Source: an uncultured Lachnospiraceae bacterium
Lineage (GTDB): Bacteria > Bacillota > Clostridia > Lachnospirales > Lachnospiraceae
DNA length: 7,297 nt
Assembly: GCA_947068385.1 (NCBI GenBank)
Contig: CAMTBF010000173.1
Coordinates: 1-7,297, forward strand
Direction of reading: 5' to 3'
The notes beneath the pieces are model-generated. The model did no database searches and was not told where the DNA came from. It saw only the letters and a program-made list of their open reading frames with translations. This document shows positions 1 to 6,763 of the stretch, in pieces. Made by a program: the position numbers and the translations under genes. The first letter of the stretch is position 1, and every line of letters begins with the position of its first letter.

Positions 1-1178
1 CCCATGTATTTCGGATATGGGTGGAGACCTACGGGCGGGCCATGGGCATGGTTCCCTTTTCTGTGGGGGAGACATTGGCCTGGCTGGGGCTGGGCTTCGG
101 GTTGCTGGGAGGGGTTCTGGGGCTGATCTGGCTGGCCGGGCGGATGCCCGGATTCGGGAAAGGGCAGAGTCAGGCAAATGTCCGGGGAGGAGCGCGCAGG
201 AAGCCGGGAGCCTGGGCATCTGTCCGGCCAAGACGCCGGACAAAGGGGGGCGGGCGGATATCAGCCAGCCCGGGAGGCTGTCGGCCGGAGCGTCCCGGAG
301 CCTTGCGCAGATTCTGCCGGACATACTGCACAGCCGCCATGTGGGTGCTGCTGACCGTATTCGCCCTGATGACTTTGAACTGTGCCATACTTTACCATAC
401 CTCCGGCTTCGGGGAGCAGTATCTGGAAGCCGCCGCCGCGGAATACGGCCTGGAGGAGCTGGAGGCGCTGCGGGATTTCGTGGTGGGGCAGTGCAATGCC
501 CTGTGCTGCCGGATTCCCAGGAATGAGGACGGCTCCCTCTCCTATGGTGGGGACATGGCGGAGGCGGCGAGGGAGGCCATGGGGAAGCTGGGAGAGGCTT
601 ACGGCCGGCTCGGCGGCTTTTATCCCGCGCCCAAGCCCCTGCGGTGTTCGGATTTCCTGAGCAGGCGGTACATAGCGGGGTGCTTCTATCCCTTTTCCAT
701 GGAAGCCAACTACAATGACGTGATGTACGTGATGAACATGCCCTCCACCATGTGCCATGAGCTGGCCCATCTGAAGGGGTTCATCCGGGAGGACGAGGCG
801 AACCTGATCGGATACCTGGCCTGCGTGCAGTCAGAGGACATCTATTTCCGTTACAGCGGTTATCTGAGCGTGCTGTACTATATCGACAATGATTACAGGG
901 AGGCGGCAGGGCCTGAACGGTATCTGGCGGCGGAGCCCATACTGCCCCAGGTGCACGAGGACAATGTGTTCCTCACCGAAAAGGAGCGGGCCAGGGTGGA
1001 GGAGACGGCGTCCGTGGGCACGGAGGTGGTGGACGCGGTGTCGGACAGAATCGCTGACGCGCGGCTGAAGCTCAACGGCGTGGAGGACGGAGCGGTGAGC
1101 TACAGCAATGTGGTGGGGCTGCTTCTGCGGTACTATGATGTGTGGGGGTATGTCAACAAAAATTCTGTTGGAAGATAA
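1..1178 (+). CDS. DUF3810 family membrane protein, putative zinc metallopeptidase (5' partial)
   Basis: The frame is open to the left edge (first full codon at 3). A GTG at 21 could be read as a start, but the upstream codons read HVFRIW and continue the family-like N-terminus, so the true start is probably outside the window. Numbered from that GTG there are 385 residues. A first hydrophobic segment lies at about 17-40, then a Gly/Arg-rich basic linker at 41-103, then a second hydrophobic segment at about 104-125, then a soluble domain. The soluble domain has MCHELAHLKG (H246, E247, H250) followed by REDEANLIGYLAC, where E259 is the likely third zinc ligand. This HExxH...EDEAN arrangement and the later YSGYLSVLYY segment are typical of DUF3810. 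The family is uncharacterised; peptidase activity is inferred from the motif. The second half probably faces outside. The next gene begins 111 bp downstream and appears to have its own promoter. The family call is firm; the activity is not. Confidence 0.85.
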   Translation, partial: HVFRIWVETYGRAMGMVPFSVGETLAWLGLGFGLLGGVLGLIWLAGRMPGFGKGQSQANVRGGARRKPGAWASVRPRRRTKGGGRISASPGGCRPERPGALRRFCRTYCTAAMWVLLTVFALMTLNCAILYHTSGFGEQYLEAAAAEYGLEELEALRDFVVGQCNALCCRIPRNEDGSLSYGGDMAEAAREAMGKLGEAYGRLGGFYPAPKPLRCSDFLSRRYIAGCFYPFSMEANYNDVMYVMNMPSTMCHELAHLKGFIREDEANLIGYLACVQSEDIYFRYSGYLSVLYYIDNDYREAAGPERYLAAEPILPQVHEDNVFLTEKERARVEETASVGTEVVDAVSDRIADARLKLNGVEDGAVSYSNVVGLLLRYYDVWGYVNKNSVGR

Positions 1179-1179
1179 C

Positions 1180-1208
1180 TTTACTTTTCTGCCATATTTT
1201 TGTATACT
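1180..1208 (+). promoter_or_regulatory. Putative sigma-A promoter for the HtrA-like gene
   Basis: A TTTACT -35-like hexamer (1180-1185) is followed by a 17-bp spacer and a TATACT -10-like hexamer (1203-1208). These match the consensus at 4 and 5 of 6 positions. The site begins just after the stop of the DUF3810 gene, in a locally AT-rich patch of an otherwise GC-rich window. Transcription would start near 1215, giving a leader of about 75 bases. The leader contains a small GC-rich inverted repeat (GCCGC at 1231-1235, GCGGC at 1248-1252) without a following T-run. The call rests only on sequence match. Confidence 0.5.
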
Positions 1209-1289
1209 TAGAGACATGAACGACTTGTGGGCCGCCCCATCGCCGGAGCGGCTGGCTCTGTGACCTAGGGATGAGCGAAAGGAGCGCAA

Positions 1290-2924
1290 ATGCCTGACCA
1301 GGATCGGAAAGAGCAGAAAGGCCTTCTCGATGGGCAGAAGGATTTCCTCAATGGAAATAAAGAATTCCTGATAGAAAAGATCAAGGAAAAGCCGGTGAAC
1401 AAGAAGAAGCTGATCCGCCGGACGATCATCACGGTGTCCATGGCGGTGATCTTCGGCCTGGTGGCCTGCGTCACCTTCCTTGTGCTGGAGCCGGTGATCA
1501 GCAACTGGCTGTACCCCAAGGAGGAGCCGGAGATACAGACCGTGGAGTTCCCGGAGGATAAGGAGGAGATGTCGCCGGAGGACATGCTGGCGGAGAACCT
1601 CCCCACGGAGAGCCCGGAGCCCACGCCCACGCCCACCCCGGAGCCCACCCGGGATCCGGAGGGTGGCGGGGATTCCTATGTCCCCCTGGGGGAGGAGCAG
1701 GTGCAGGACATCCTGTCCCAGGTCACCTTTGACCTGGAGCATTACAAGCAGCTGTACACGGCCCTGCATGACTATGGAAACGAGCTGGGCCGCAGCATCG
1801 TGACGGTGACGGCGGTGACCTCCAACCTGGACTGGTTCAACAGCGTGCAGGAGCGCAGGAACCAGTGCTCCGGCGTGATCATCTCCGAGAACGGTATGGA
1901 GCTTTTGATCCTGACGGACTATTCCGCCATCAGATCCGCGGAACGGCTCCTGCTGACCTTTTATGACGAATCCCAGATGGAGGCCCGATTGAAGCAATAT
2001 AATGAGGCCACCAATCTGGCGGTGCTTTCGGTGCCCTTGGAGGAGCTTAGCGATGCGGTAAGGGGCGAGACAGGGAGTGCGCAGGACGATTTGGGCGCAG
2101 GGGCCCAGGACGGTTCCACAGGCACGGGGCCGGAGGGCGCGGGCGCTCCGGGCAATCAGGATCCGGACGCCCCGGAAAATGGGAATCCGGACAACCCGGG
2201 AGGCCCAGGCATCCCGGGCCAGGGGGACGCAGGGGCCCAGGATCCGGGCGGCGCAGGGGCCCAGGGCCCGGAGGAGCCGGAGAGCGGGCTCCCCATCGTG
2301 GAATTCGGCTATTCCAATGCGAAGAGCCTGGCCGGGACACCGGTCATCGCCGTGGGCAGCCCCATGGGGACCAGCAATTCCCTAAGCTACGGCATGATAA
2401 CCGCGTCCGGCACCACCAGATCCACGGCGGACAGGAATTATCGGCTCCTGCTGACGGACATCAGCGGAAGCCAGAACGCCAGCGGCGCACTGTTCGACCT
2501 CCAGGGCCGGATGATTGGGTTCATCACGAATTACAGGACAGGGTCGGACATGAAGAACCTGATCACGGCCTATGGCATCACGGATCTGCAAAGAACCGTG
2601 GAGAAGATGTCCAACGGGGCGGAGATCGCCTACCTGGGCATCCGGGGGGCGGACGTGCCCCGGGATGTCAATGCGGAGCTTGGGATCCCCTTCGGGGCCT
2701 ATGTGGAGGAATCCGACATGGACTCCCCGGCCATGCGGGCCGGCATCCAGCGGGGGGACGTGATCACGGCCATAGGGGAGAAAAGCGTGTCCGGCTTTAT
2801 GGAATACAGCAACGCGCTGATGGACCTGGAGCCGGGGCAGACGGTGGAGGTCACCGTCCAGCGGCAGGTCCAGGAGGAATATAAGGAAATGAAGTTCAAT
2901 ATCGAGTTGGGAGGAGTCAGGTAA
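1290..2924 (+). CDS. Membrane-anchored HtrA/trypsin-fold protein with PDZ domain, predicted catalytically inactive
   Basis: 544 residues; the ATG at 1290 has AAAGGAG at 1278-1284. Domains: a charged cytoplasmic N-terminus with KKKLIRR at 38-44, one TM helix at about 45-68, an acidic stalk, a Pro/Thr/Glu-rich linker (about 105-124), a trypsin-like fold at about 165-435, and a C-terminal PDZ domain at about 445-540 (AGIQRGDVITAIG at 484-496). The positive-inside rule puts the protease-like and PDZ parts outside the cell. Family landmarks are clear: CSGVIIS, TNLAVL, VIAVGSPMG, GALFDLQGRMIG. The catalytic triad is not conserved. The usual ILTNNHVV reads ILTDYSAI (His position S212), the usual TDLAVL reads TNLAVL (Asp position N242), and the usual GNSGGPL reads QNASGAL (Ser position A397). 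A Gly/Pro/Asp/Ala-rich insert of about 80 residues (about 256-333) lies inside the protease domain. The likely role is binding or scaffolding at the envelope through PDZ rather than proteolysis; this is inference. The stop abuts the start of the yhaM-like gene. Confidence 0.88.
   Translation: MPDQDRKEQKGLLDGQKDFLNGNKEFLIEKIKEKPVNKKKLIRRTIITVSMAVIFGLVACVTFLVLEPVISNWLYPKEEPEIQTVEFPEDKEEMSPEDMLAENLPTESPEPTPTPTPEPTRDPEGGGDSYVPLGEEQVQDILSQVTFDLEHYKQLYTALHDYGNELGRSIVTVTAVTSNLDWFNSVQERRNQCSGVIISENGMELLILTDYSAIRSAERLLLTFYDESQMEARLKQYNEATNLAVLSVPLEELSDAVRGETGSAQDDLGAGAQDGSTGTGPEGAGAPGNQDPDAPENGNPDNPGGPGIPGQGDAGAQDPGGAGAQGPEEPESGLPIVEFGYSNAKSLAGTPVIAVGSPMGTSNSLSYGMITASGTTRSTADRNYRLLLTDISGSQNASGALFDLQGRMIGFITNYRTGSDMKNLITAYGITDLQRTVEKMSNGAEIAYLGIRGADVPRDVNAELGIPFGAYVEESDMDSPAMRAGIQRGDVITAIGEKSVSGFMEYSNALMDLEPGQTVEVTVQRQVQEEYKEMKFNIELGGVR
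2097..2265 (+). repeat. Low-complexity coding insert with three in-frame copies of GCAGGGGCCCAGG
   Basis: The 13-bp word GCAGGGGCCCAGG occurs at 2097-2109, 2229-2241 and 2253-2265. The spacings are 132 and 24 bp, both multiples of three, so each copy encodes AGAQ followed by D or G. It lies in the Gly/Pro/Asp/Ala-rich stretch of the HtrA-like protein, roughly residues 256-333. In-frame repetition of a GC-rich word suggests growth by slippage or unequal recombination and predicts length variation between strains. Confidence 0.8.
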
Positions 2925-3869
2925 ATGAAATTCATCAGAGATCTGAAGGAGGGGGACAGGATTTCCGGCATCTACCTCTGCAAGCATAAACAGGCGGCGG
3001 TGACCAAGAACGGGAAGGCCTATGAGAACGTGATCCTGCAGGACAAGACAGGCACCATCGACGCGAAGGTCTGGGAGCCGGGCAACCCGGGAATCGGGAA
3101 CTATGACACGTTGGACTACATAGAGGTCTTCGGAGATGTGAACAGCTTCCAGGGCTCCCTGCAGGTCAGCATCAAGCGGATCCGGGTCTGCCGGGAGGGG
3201 GAATACGATCCGGCGGACTATCTGCCGGTGAGCGCGAAGGACAACGACAAGATGTACGCGGAGCTTCTGGACGTGGTGGACAGCGTCAGGAATCCCTGGC
3301 TGAAGCAGCTATTGGAGGCCTTTTTCCTGGCCGACGATGAATTTGTCAGAAAATTCCGCCATTCTTCTGCCGCAAAAACGGTGCATCATGGGTTTGTGGG
3401 CGGATTATTGGAGCATACTTTAAGTGTGACGAAGCTGTGCGGCTATTATTGCGGCGCATATCCGATCCTGAACCGGGACCTGCTGCTGACGGCGGCCATG
3501 TGCCATGACATCGGCAAGGTGAAGGAGATCTCGCCTTTCCCGGAAAACGACTACACGGATGACGGCCAGCTTCTGGGGCATATCGTCATGGGATCCCAGA
3601 TGGTGGCGGAGAAGGCGGCGGCAATCGACGGCTTCCCCCATGGGCTGCTGGCCCAGGTGCAGCACTGCATCCTGGCCCACCACGGGAAATACGAGTACGG
3701 CTCGCCGAAGCTTCCGGCGCTGATGGAGGCCCTAGCGCTGAACTATGCGGACGACACGGACGCGAAGCTGGAGACCTTTAAGGAGATACTGGAGAACAAC
3801 AGCGGGAACCAGGGGTGGCTGGGGTACAACCGGCTGTTCGAGTCCAACCTGCGGGCCACCAGGGAATAA
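2925..3869 (+). CDS. yhaM: YhaM-family 3'-5' exoribonuclease (OB-fold + HD domain)
   Basis: 314 residues, the same length I recall for Bacillus subtilis YhaM. The N-terminal part (about 1-90) is an OB-fold nucleic-acid-binding domain with the family-like ILQDKTGTIDAKVW. The rest is an HD phosphohydrolase-type domain: LLEHT (H164), CHDIGK (H194-D195), GHIVMG (H219), AHHGKYEYGSPK (H252-H253) and the late acidic motif YADDTDAKLE (D276, D277, D279). All expected metal-binding residues are present. YhaM enzymes degrade single-stranded RNA or DNA from the 3' end in the cytoplasm and trim mRNA 3' tails in Firmicutes; activity here is inferred from family. GGGAGGAG at 2909-2916 lies inside the end of the upstream gene, and the upstream TAA (2922-2924) touches this ATG, so translational coupling is likely. 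Nothing looks broken. Confidence 0.93.
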   Translation: MKFIRDLKEGDRISGIYLCKHKQAAVTKNGKAYENVILQDKTGTIDAKVWEPGNPGIGNYDTLDYIEVFGDVNSFQGSLQVSIKRIRVCREGEYDPADYLPVSAKDNDKMYAELLDVVDSVRNPWLKQLLEAFFLADDEFVRKFRHSSAAKTVHHGFVGGLLEHTLSVTKLCGYYCGAYPILNRDLLLTAAMCHDIGKVKEISPFPENDYTDDGQLLGHIVMGSQMVAEKAAAIDGFPHGLLAQVQHCILAHHGKYEYGSPKLPALMEALALNYADDTDAKLETFKEILENNSGNQGWLGYNRLFESNLRATRE

Positions 3870-3898
3870 GGGCATATGGCTTTGGACGGGATTTAAGG

Positions 3899-3974
3899 AC
3901 GAGGCTTGGACAAAAGCATAAGGCCTAGATAAGGCTTGGATAAGGCTTAAGAGTCAGGCCTAGAAAGGCTTAAG
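3899..3974 (+). repeat. 11-bp tandem direct repeats upstream of fprA
   Basis: Three contiguous 11-bp units fit ATAAGGCYTRR: ATAAGGCCTAG (3918-3928), ATAAGGCTTGG (3929-3939) and ATAAGGCTTAA (3940-3950). Degenerate relatives flank them: ACGAGGCTTGG (3899-3909), GAGTCAGGCCTAG (3951-3963) and AAAGGCTTAAG (3964-3974). The array fills much of the 145-bp gap before the flavodiiron gene and ends about 40 bp before its start. The period is close to one DNA helical turn, which would suit stacked protein binding on one face, but slippage alone could also produce it. No convincing promoter was identified inside it. Confidence 0.7.
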
Positions 3975-4014
3975 GATAGAAGGGACGCCTGCAAAGGGCG
4001 CATGGAGGTGCGAG

Positions 4015-5163
4015 ATGAAGGTGACAGACGATATTTTGTATGTAGGCGTGGACGATCACGAGGTGGATCTGTTCGAGGGGCAGTATCGGGTGCCTGGCGG
4101 CATGGCCTATAATTCCTATGTGATACTGGATGAGAGGATCGCGGTGATGGACACCGTGGACGCGAGGTTCGGCGCCCGGTGGCTGGGGAACGTGGAGGCG
4201 GCCTTGGGAGGGCGCAGGCCGGATTACCTGGTGGTGCAGCATATGGAGCCGGATCATTCGGCGAACATTCCCCTTTTCCTGGAGAAATATCCGGAGGTAC
4301 AGGTGGTGGCCACCGCCCCGGCCTTTAAGATGATGGATCAGTTCTTCGACCTGGGAGCTGAGGTGAAGCGGATGCCCGTGGCCAACGGGGCGGAGCTGGA
4401 GCTGGGACGGCATAAACTGAGCTTCATGTGCACGCCCATGGTGCACTGGCCTGAGGTGATGATGACCTATGACACGGCGGACAAGGTGCTGTTCTCGGCG
4501 GATGGCTTCGGGAAGTTCGGGGCATTGGACGTGGAGGAGGACTGGGCGGCGGAGGCCAGGCGGTATTATATCGGCATCGTGGGGAAGTATGGCCCCCAGG
4601 TGCAGAACGTGCTGAAGAAGGCGGCGGCGCTGGAGATCCGGAAGATCTGTCCTCTCCATGGGCCTGTGCTGGAGGAGAATCTGGAATATTATCTGGGGCT
4701 GTATGACAAATGGTCTTCCTATGAGCCGGAGGAGGACGGCGTGGTGGTGGCATACGCCTCTGTGTACGGGCACACGAAAGCGGCGGCAGTCCGCTTGGCC
4801 GAGGAGCTGCGTGACAAGGGCGTGGCAGTGGCTGTATACGATTTGGCCAGGGACGACATGGCCGCGGCGGTGGCGGACGCTTTCCGCTATAGCAAGCTGG
4901 CAGTGGCGTGCAACACCTACAATTGTAGCATCAATCCCTTCATGAACCAGTTCCTCACGGTGCTGGCGGAGCACAGCTATCAGAAGCGCACGGTGGCGCT
5001 GATCGAGAACGGCTCCTGGGCCCCTATGGCGGCCAAGGTCATGCGGGGCATGCTGGAGAAGTGCAGGGAGATCGCATTTGCGGAGAATACGGTGACGGTG
5101 CTGTCCGCCATGAAGCCGCAGAATGAGGAGCAGATAAAGGCGCTGGCGGCGGAGCTGGCGTAG
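4015..5163 (+). CDS. fprA: A-type flavodiiron protein (oxygen reductase), FprA family
   Basis: 382 residues. Residues 1 to about 235 form a metallo-beta-lactamase-like diiron domain. Expected ligands are all present: H76, E78 and D80 in QHMEPDHSAN, H144 in MVHWPE, D163 in SADGFG, and H215 in CPLHGP. Residues about 243-382 form a flavodoxin domain with the FMN-phosphate loop SVYGHT (249-254) and the family-typical ENGSWAP (331-337). There is no C-terminal rubredoxin or NAD(P)H-reductase domain, so this is the simple class A type. It takes electrons from a separate donor such as rubredoxin and reduces O2 to water (some members also reduce NO). In an anaerobe this points to oxygen protection in the cytoplasm. 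GGAGGTG at 4004-4010 sets the ATG at 4015. The segment between D163 and H215 (51 intervening residues) is about nine shorter than in the Moorella and Desulfovibrio enzymes as I remember them. The 11-bp repeats lie just upstream and could be regulatory. Confidence 0.95.
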   Translation: MKVTDDILYVGVDDHEVDLFEGQYRVPGGMAYNSYVILDERIAVMDTVDARFGARWLGNVEAALGGRRPDYLVVQHMEPDHSANIPLFLEKYPEVQVVATAPAFKMMDQFFDLGAEVKRMPVANGAELELGRHKLSFMCTPMVHWPEVMMTYDTADKVLFSADGFGKFGALDVEEDWAAEARRYYIGIVGKYGPQVQNVLKKAAALEIRKICPLHGPVLEENLEYYLGLYDKWSSYEPEEDGVVVAYASVYGHTKAAAVRLAEELRDKGVAVAVYDLARDDMAAAVADAFRYSKLAVACNTYNCSINPFMNQFLTVLAEHSYQKRTVALIENGSWAPMAAKVMRGMLEKCREIAFAENTVTVLSAMKPQNEEQIKALAAELA

Positions 5164-5218
5164 GACGGGGCAACAGGGATTGCCGTGAGACGGTGAGAAA
5201 GATGACGGGAAAACGGAT

Positions 5219-6673
5219 ATGAGATTTCAGAAAAACGAACTCGCTGTGGTGACGATCGAGGACATGGGAAGCGACGGCTTCGGCATAGGGAAGGTGGACG
5301 GCTTTGCGCTGTTCGTCAAGGATGCCGTGGTGGGCGACCGGGTGGAGGCGAGGATCGTAAAGAGCAAAAAGAATTATGCCTATGCGCGGCTGGAGAAGGT
5401 CATTGAGCCTTCTCCTTTTCGCGTGGAGCCTAAATGCCCCTGCCACAGGCAGTGCGGGGGATGCCAGCTCCAGGCCCTCTCCTATGAGAAGCAGCTGGGC
5501 TTCAAGCAGGATAAGATACGCAACAGCCTGATCCGCATCGGGGGCTTTGTGCCGGAGGAGGTCGATCGGTGGATGGAGCCTATCATCGGGATGGAGGATC
5601 CCTTCCGCTATCGGAACAAGGCCCAGTATCCCGTGGGCAGGGACAGGGAGGGGAACGTGGTGGCCGGGTTCTACGCGGGGCGGACCCACAGCATCATCGC
5701 CAATACCGACTGCCTGCTGGGGCCCGTGGAGAATGAGGCCGTCATGGAGCGGGTGCTGGAGTACATGCGGGAGAATGACGTCAGCGCCTATGACGAGACT
5801 GACGGAACCGGGCTGGTGCGGCATGTGCTGATCCGCAAGGGGTTCGCCAGCGGGGAGATCATGGTCTGCCTGGTTATTAATAAGAAAATGACAGATATGT
5901 CAGATGAATCCTCCCATTTTCTGCCCAGGCAGGACAGGCTCCTGCGGAAGCTGGCTGGGATAGAGGGCATGTCCAGCATCTCCGTGAGCATCCAGACGGA
6001 ACGCACCAATGTGATCATGGGCAAGGAGATACATACCATCTGGGGGAAGGACTGCATCACGGACACCATCCGCGCCCGGGACATGGAGCGCCCAGGCTGG
6101 CCATATACGGGACGGGAGCTGACCTTTCACATCTCGCCCCTGTCCTTCTACCAGGTGAATCCCGTCCAGACGGAGAAGCTCTACAGCCTTGCCCTGGAAT
6201 ACGTAGGGCTCACCGGGCAGGAGACGGTGTGGGATCTGTACTGCGGCATCGGCACCATCTCGCTGTTCCTGGCGGACAGGGCGAAGCAGGTCTACGGCGT
6301 GGAAATCGTGCCCCAGGCCATCGCTGATGCCAGGGAGAACGCGGTGCGCAACGGCATCTCCAACGCGGAGTTCTTCGTGGGGAAGGCGGAGGAGGTGCTG
6401 GCCCAGGTTCCGGAGGGGGACGGGGCAGGGCGGCATCCGGACGTGGTGGTGGTGGATCCGCCCCGGAAGGGCTGCGATGCGGACTGCCTGGCGGCCATAT
6501 TGGAGGCAGGGCCGGAGAGGGTGGTCTATGTGAGCTGCGATCCGGCTACACTGGCGCGGGATCTGCGGGTGCTCTGCGATGGTGGGTACGCGGTGGAACG
6601 GGTGCGGGGGGTGGATCAGTTCGGGATGACCGTGCATATAGAGACGGTCGTCCTCTTGAGCAACCGAGAATAA
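5219..6673 (+). CDS. rlmD: 23S rRNA (uracil-C5)-methyltransferase, RlmD/RumA (TrmA) family
   Basis: 484 residues to the first stop. Order: N-terminal TRAM-type RNA-binding domain (about 1-62), 4Fe-4S cysteines C73-x5-C79-x2-C82 plus C165, a central domain, then a Rossmann SAM-binding domain with DLYCGIGTISL (339-349) and VDPPRKG (412-418). The catalytic nucleophile is C440 in VVYVSCDPATLARDL, and the general base is E475 in VHIETVVLLS. All catalytic and cluster residues are intact. The family makes 5-methyluridine in 23S rRNA (U1939 in E. coli, and in some Gram-positives also U747), so the exact target is unresolved. The ATG at 5219 is the only reasonable start because an in-frame stop lies at 5186-5188; its Shine-Dalgarno is weak (GGGA at 5207-5210). 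The gene follows fprA by 55 bp. The UAA at 6671-6673 may be premature, since the same frame stays coding-like for about 29 more codons (see separate entry). The catalytic domain is complete at this stop. Confidence 0.93.
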   Translation: MRFQKNELAVVTIEDMGSDGFGIGKVDGFALFVKDAVVGDRVEARIVKSKKNYAYARLEKVIEPSPFRVEPKCPCHRQCGGCQLQALSYEKQLGFKQDKIRNSLIRIGGFVPEEVDRWMEPIIGMEDPFRYRNKAQYPVGRDREGNVVAGFYAGRTHSIIANTDCLLGPVENEAVMERVLEYMRENDVSAYDETDGTGLVRHVLIRKGFASGEIMVCLVINKKMTDMSDESSHFLPRQDRLLRKLAGIEGMSSISVSIQTERTNVIMGKEIHTIWGKDCITDTIRARDMERPGWPYTGRELTFHISPLSFYQVNPVQTEKLYSLALEYVGLTGQETVWDLYCGIGTISLFLADRAKQVYGVEIVPQAIADARENAVRNGISNAEFFVGKAEEVLAQVPEGDGAGRHPDVVVVDPPRKGCDADCLAAILEAGPERVVYVSCDPATLARDLRVLCDGGYAVERVRGVDQFGMTVHIETVVLLSNRE

Positions 6674-6763
6674 AAACCGGATACCCATGTGAAATTGGGC
6701 CTGAGTATGGATGATTACTACAGAATCAAGGACGAACAGAAGAAAAATAAAGCCTCAGAATAA
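6674..6763 (+). other. In-frame continuation of rlmD after its stop: probable lost C-terminal tail
   Basis: Directly after the UAA at 6671-6673 the same frame reads 29 codons to another TAA at 6761-6763. The peptide begins KPDTHVKLGLSMDDYY and ends EQKKNKASE. As I recall, clostridial RlmD homologues often continue after the ETVVLLS motif with a KPD-type tail, so this resembles an original C-terminus cut off by a single substitution (for example CAA or AAA changed to TAA). Alternatives are an 18-residue separate peptide from the ATG at 6707, for which I see no ribosome binding site, occasional stop readthrough, or a sequencing error. The catalytic domain ends upstream, so loss of the tail may be harmless. 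Confidence 0.5.

Noticed and set aside
17..526. Forward open frame starting at ATG 17
   Set aside because: It overlaps the DUF3810 gene in another frame and encodes Gly/Arg/Ala-rich low-complexity sequence. The DUF3810 frame carries the recognisable domain.
1231..1252. GC-rich hairpin GCCGC/GCGGC as a terminator after the DUF3810 gene
   Set aside because: The stem is only five pairs with a 12-base loop, has no T-run, and lies downstream of the probable promoter of the next gene.
831..1997. Long minus-strand open frame (388 codons) across the DUF3810 and HtrA-like genes
   Set aside because: It is antisense to two well-supported genes and crosses their promoter gap. The peptide is His/Arg/Leu-rich without recognisable domains, typical of an antisense shadow in GC-rich DNA.
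3970..4974. Minus-strand open frame of 334 codons opposite fprA
   Set aside because: It is the antisense of a clear flavodiiron gene, rich in His and Arg, with no motif.
5039..6688. Two minus-strand open frames (about 260 codons each) opposite rlmD
   Set aside because: They are antisense shadows of a gene with every catalytic motif present.
6684..6699. CCCA/TGGG inverted repeat as an rlmD terminator
   Set aside because: The stem is four pairs, has no T-run, and falls in the coding-like in-frame tail.
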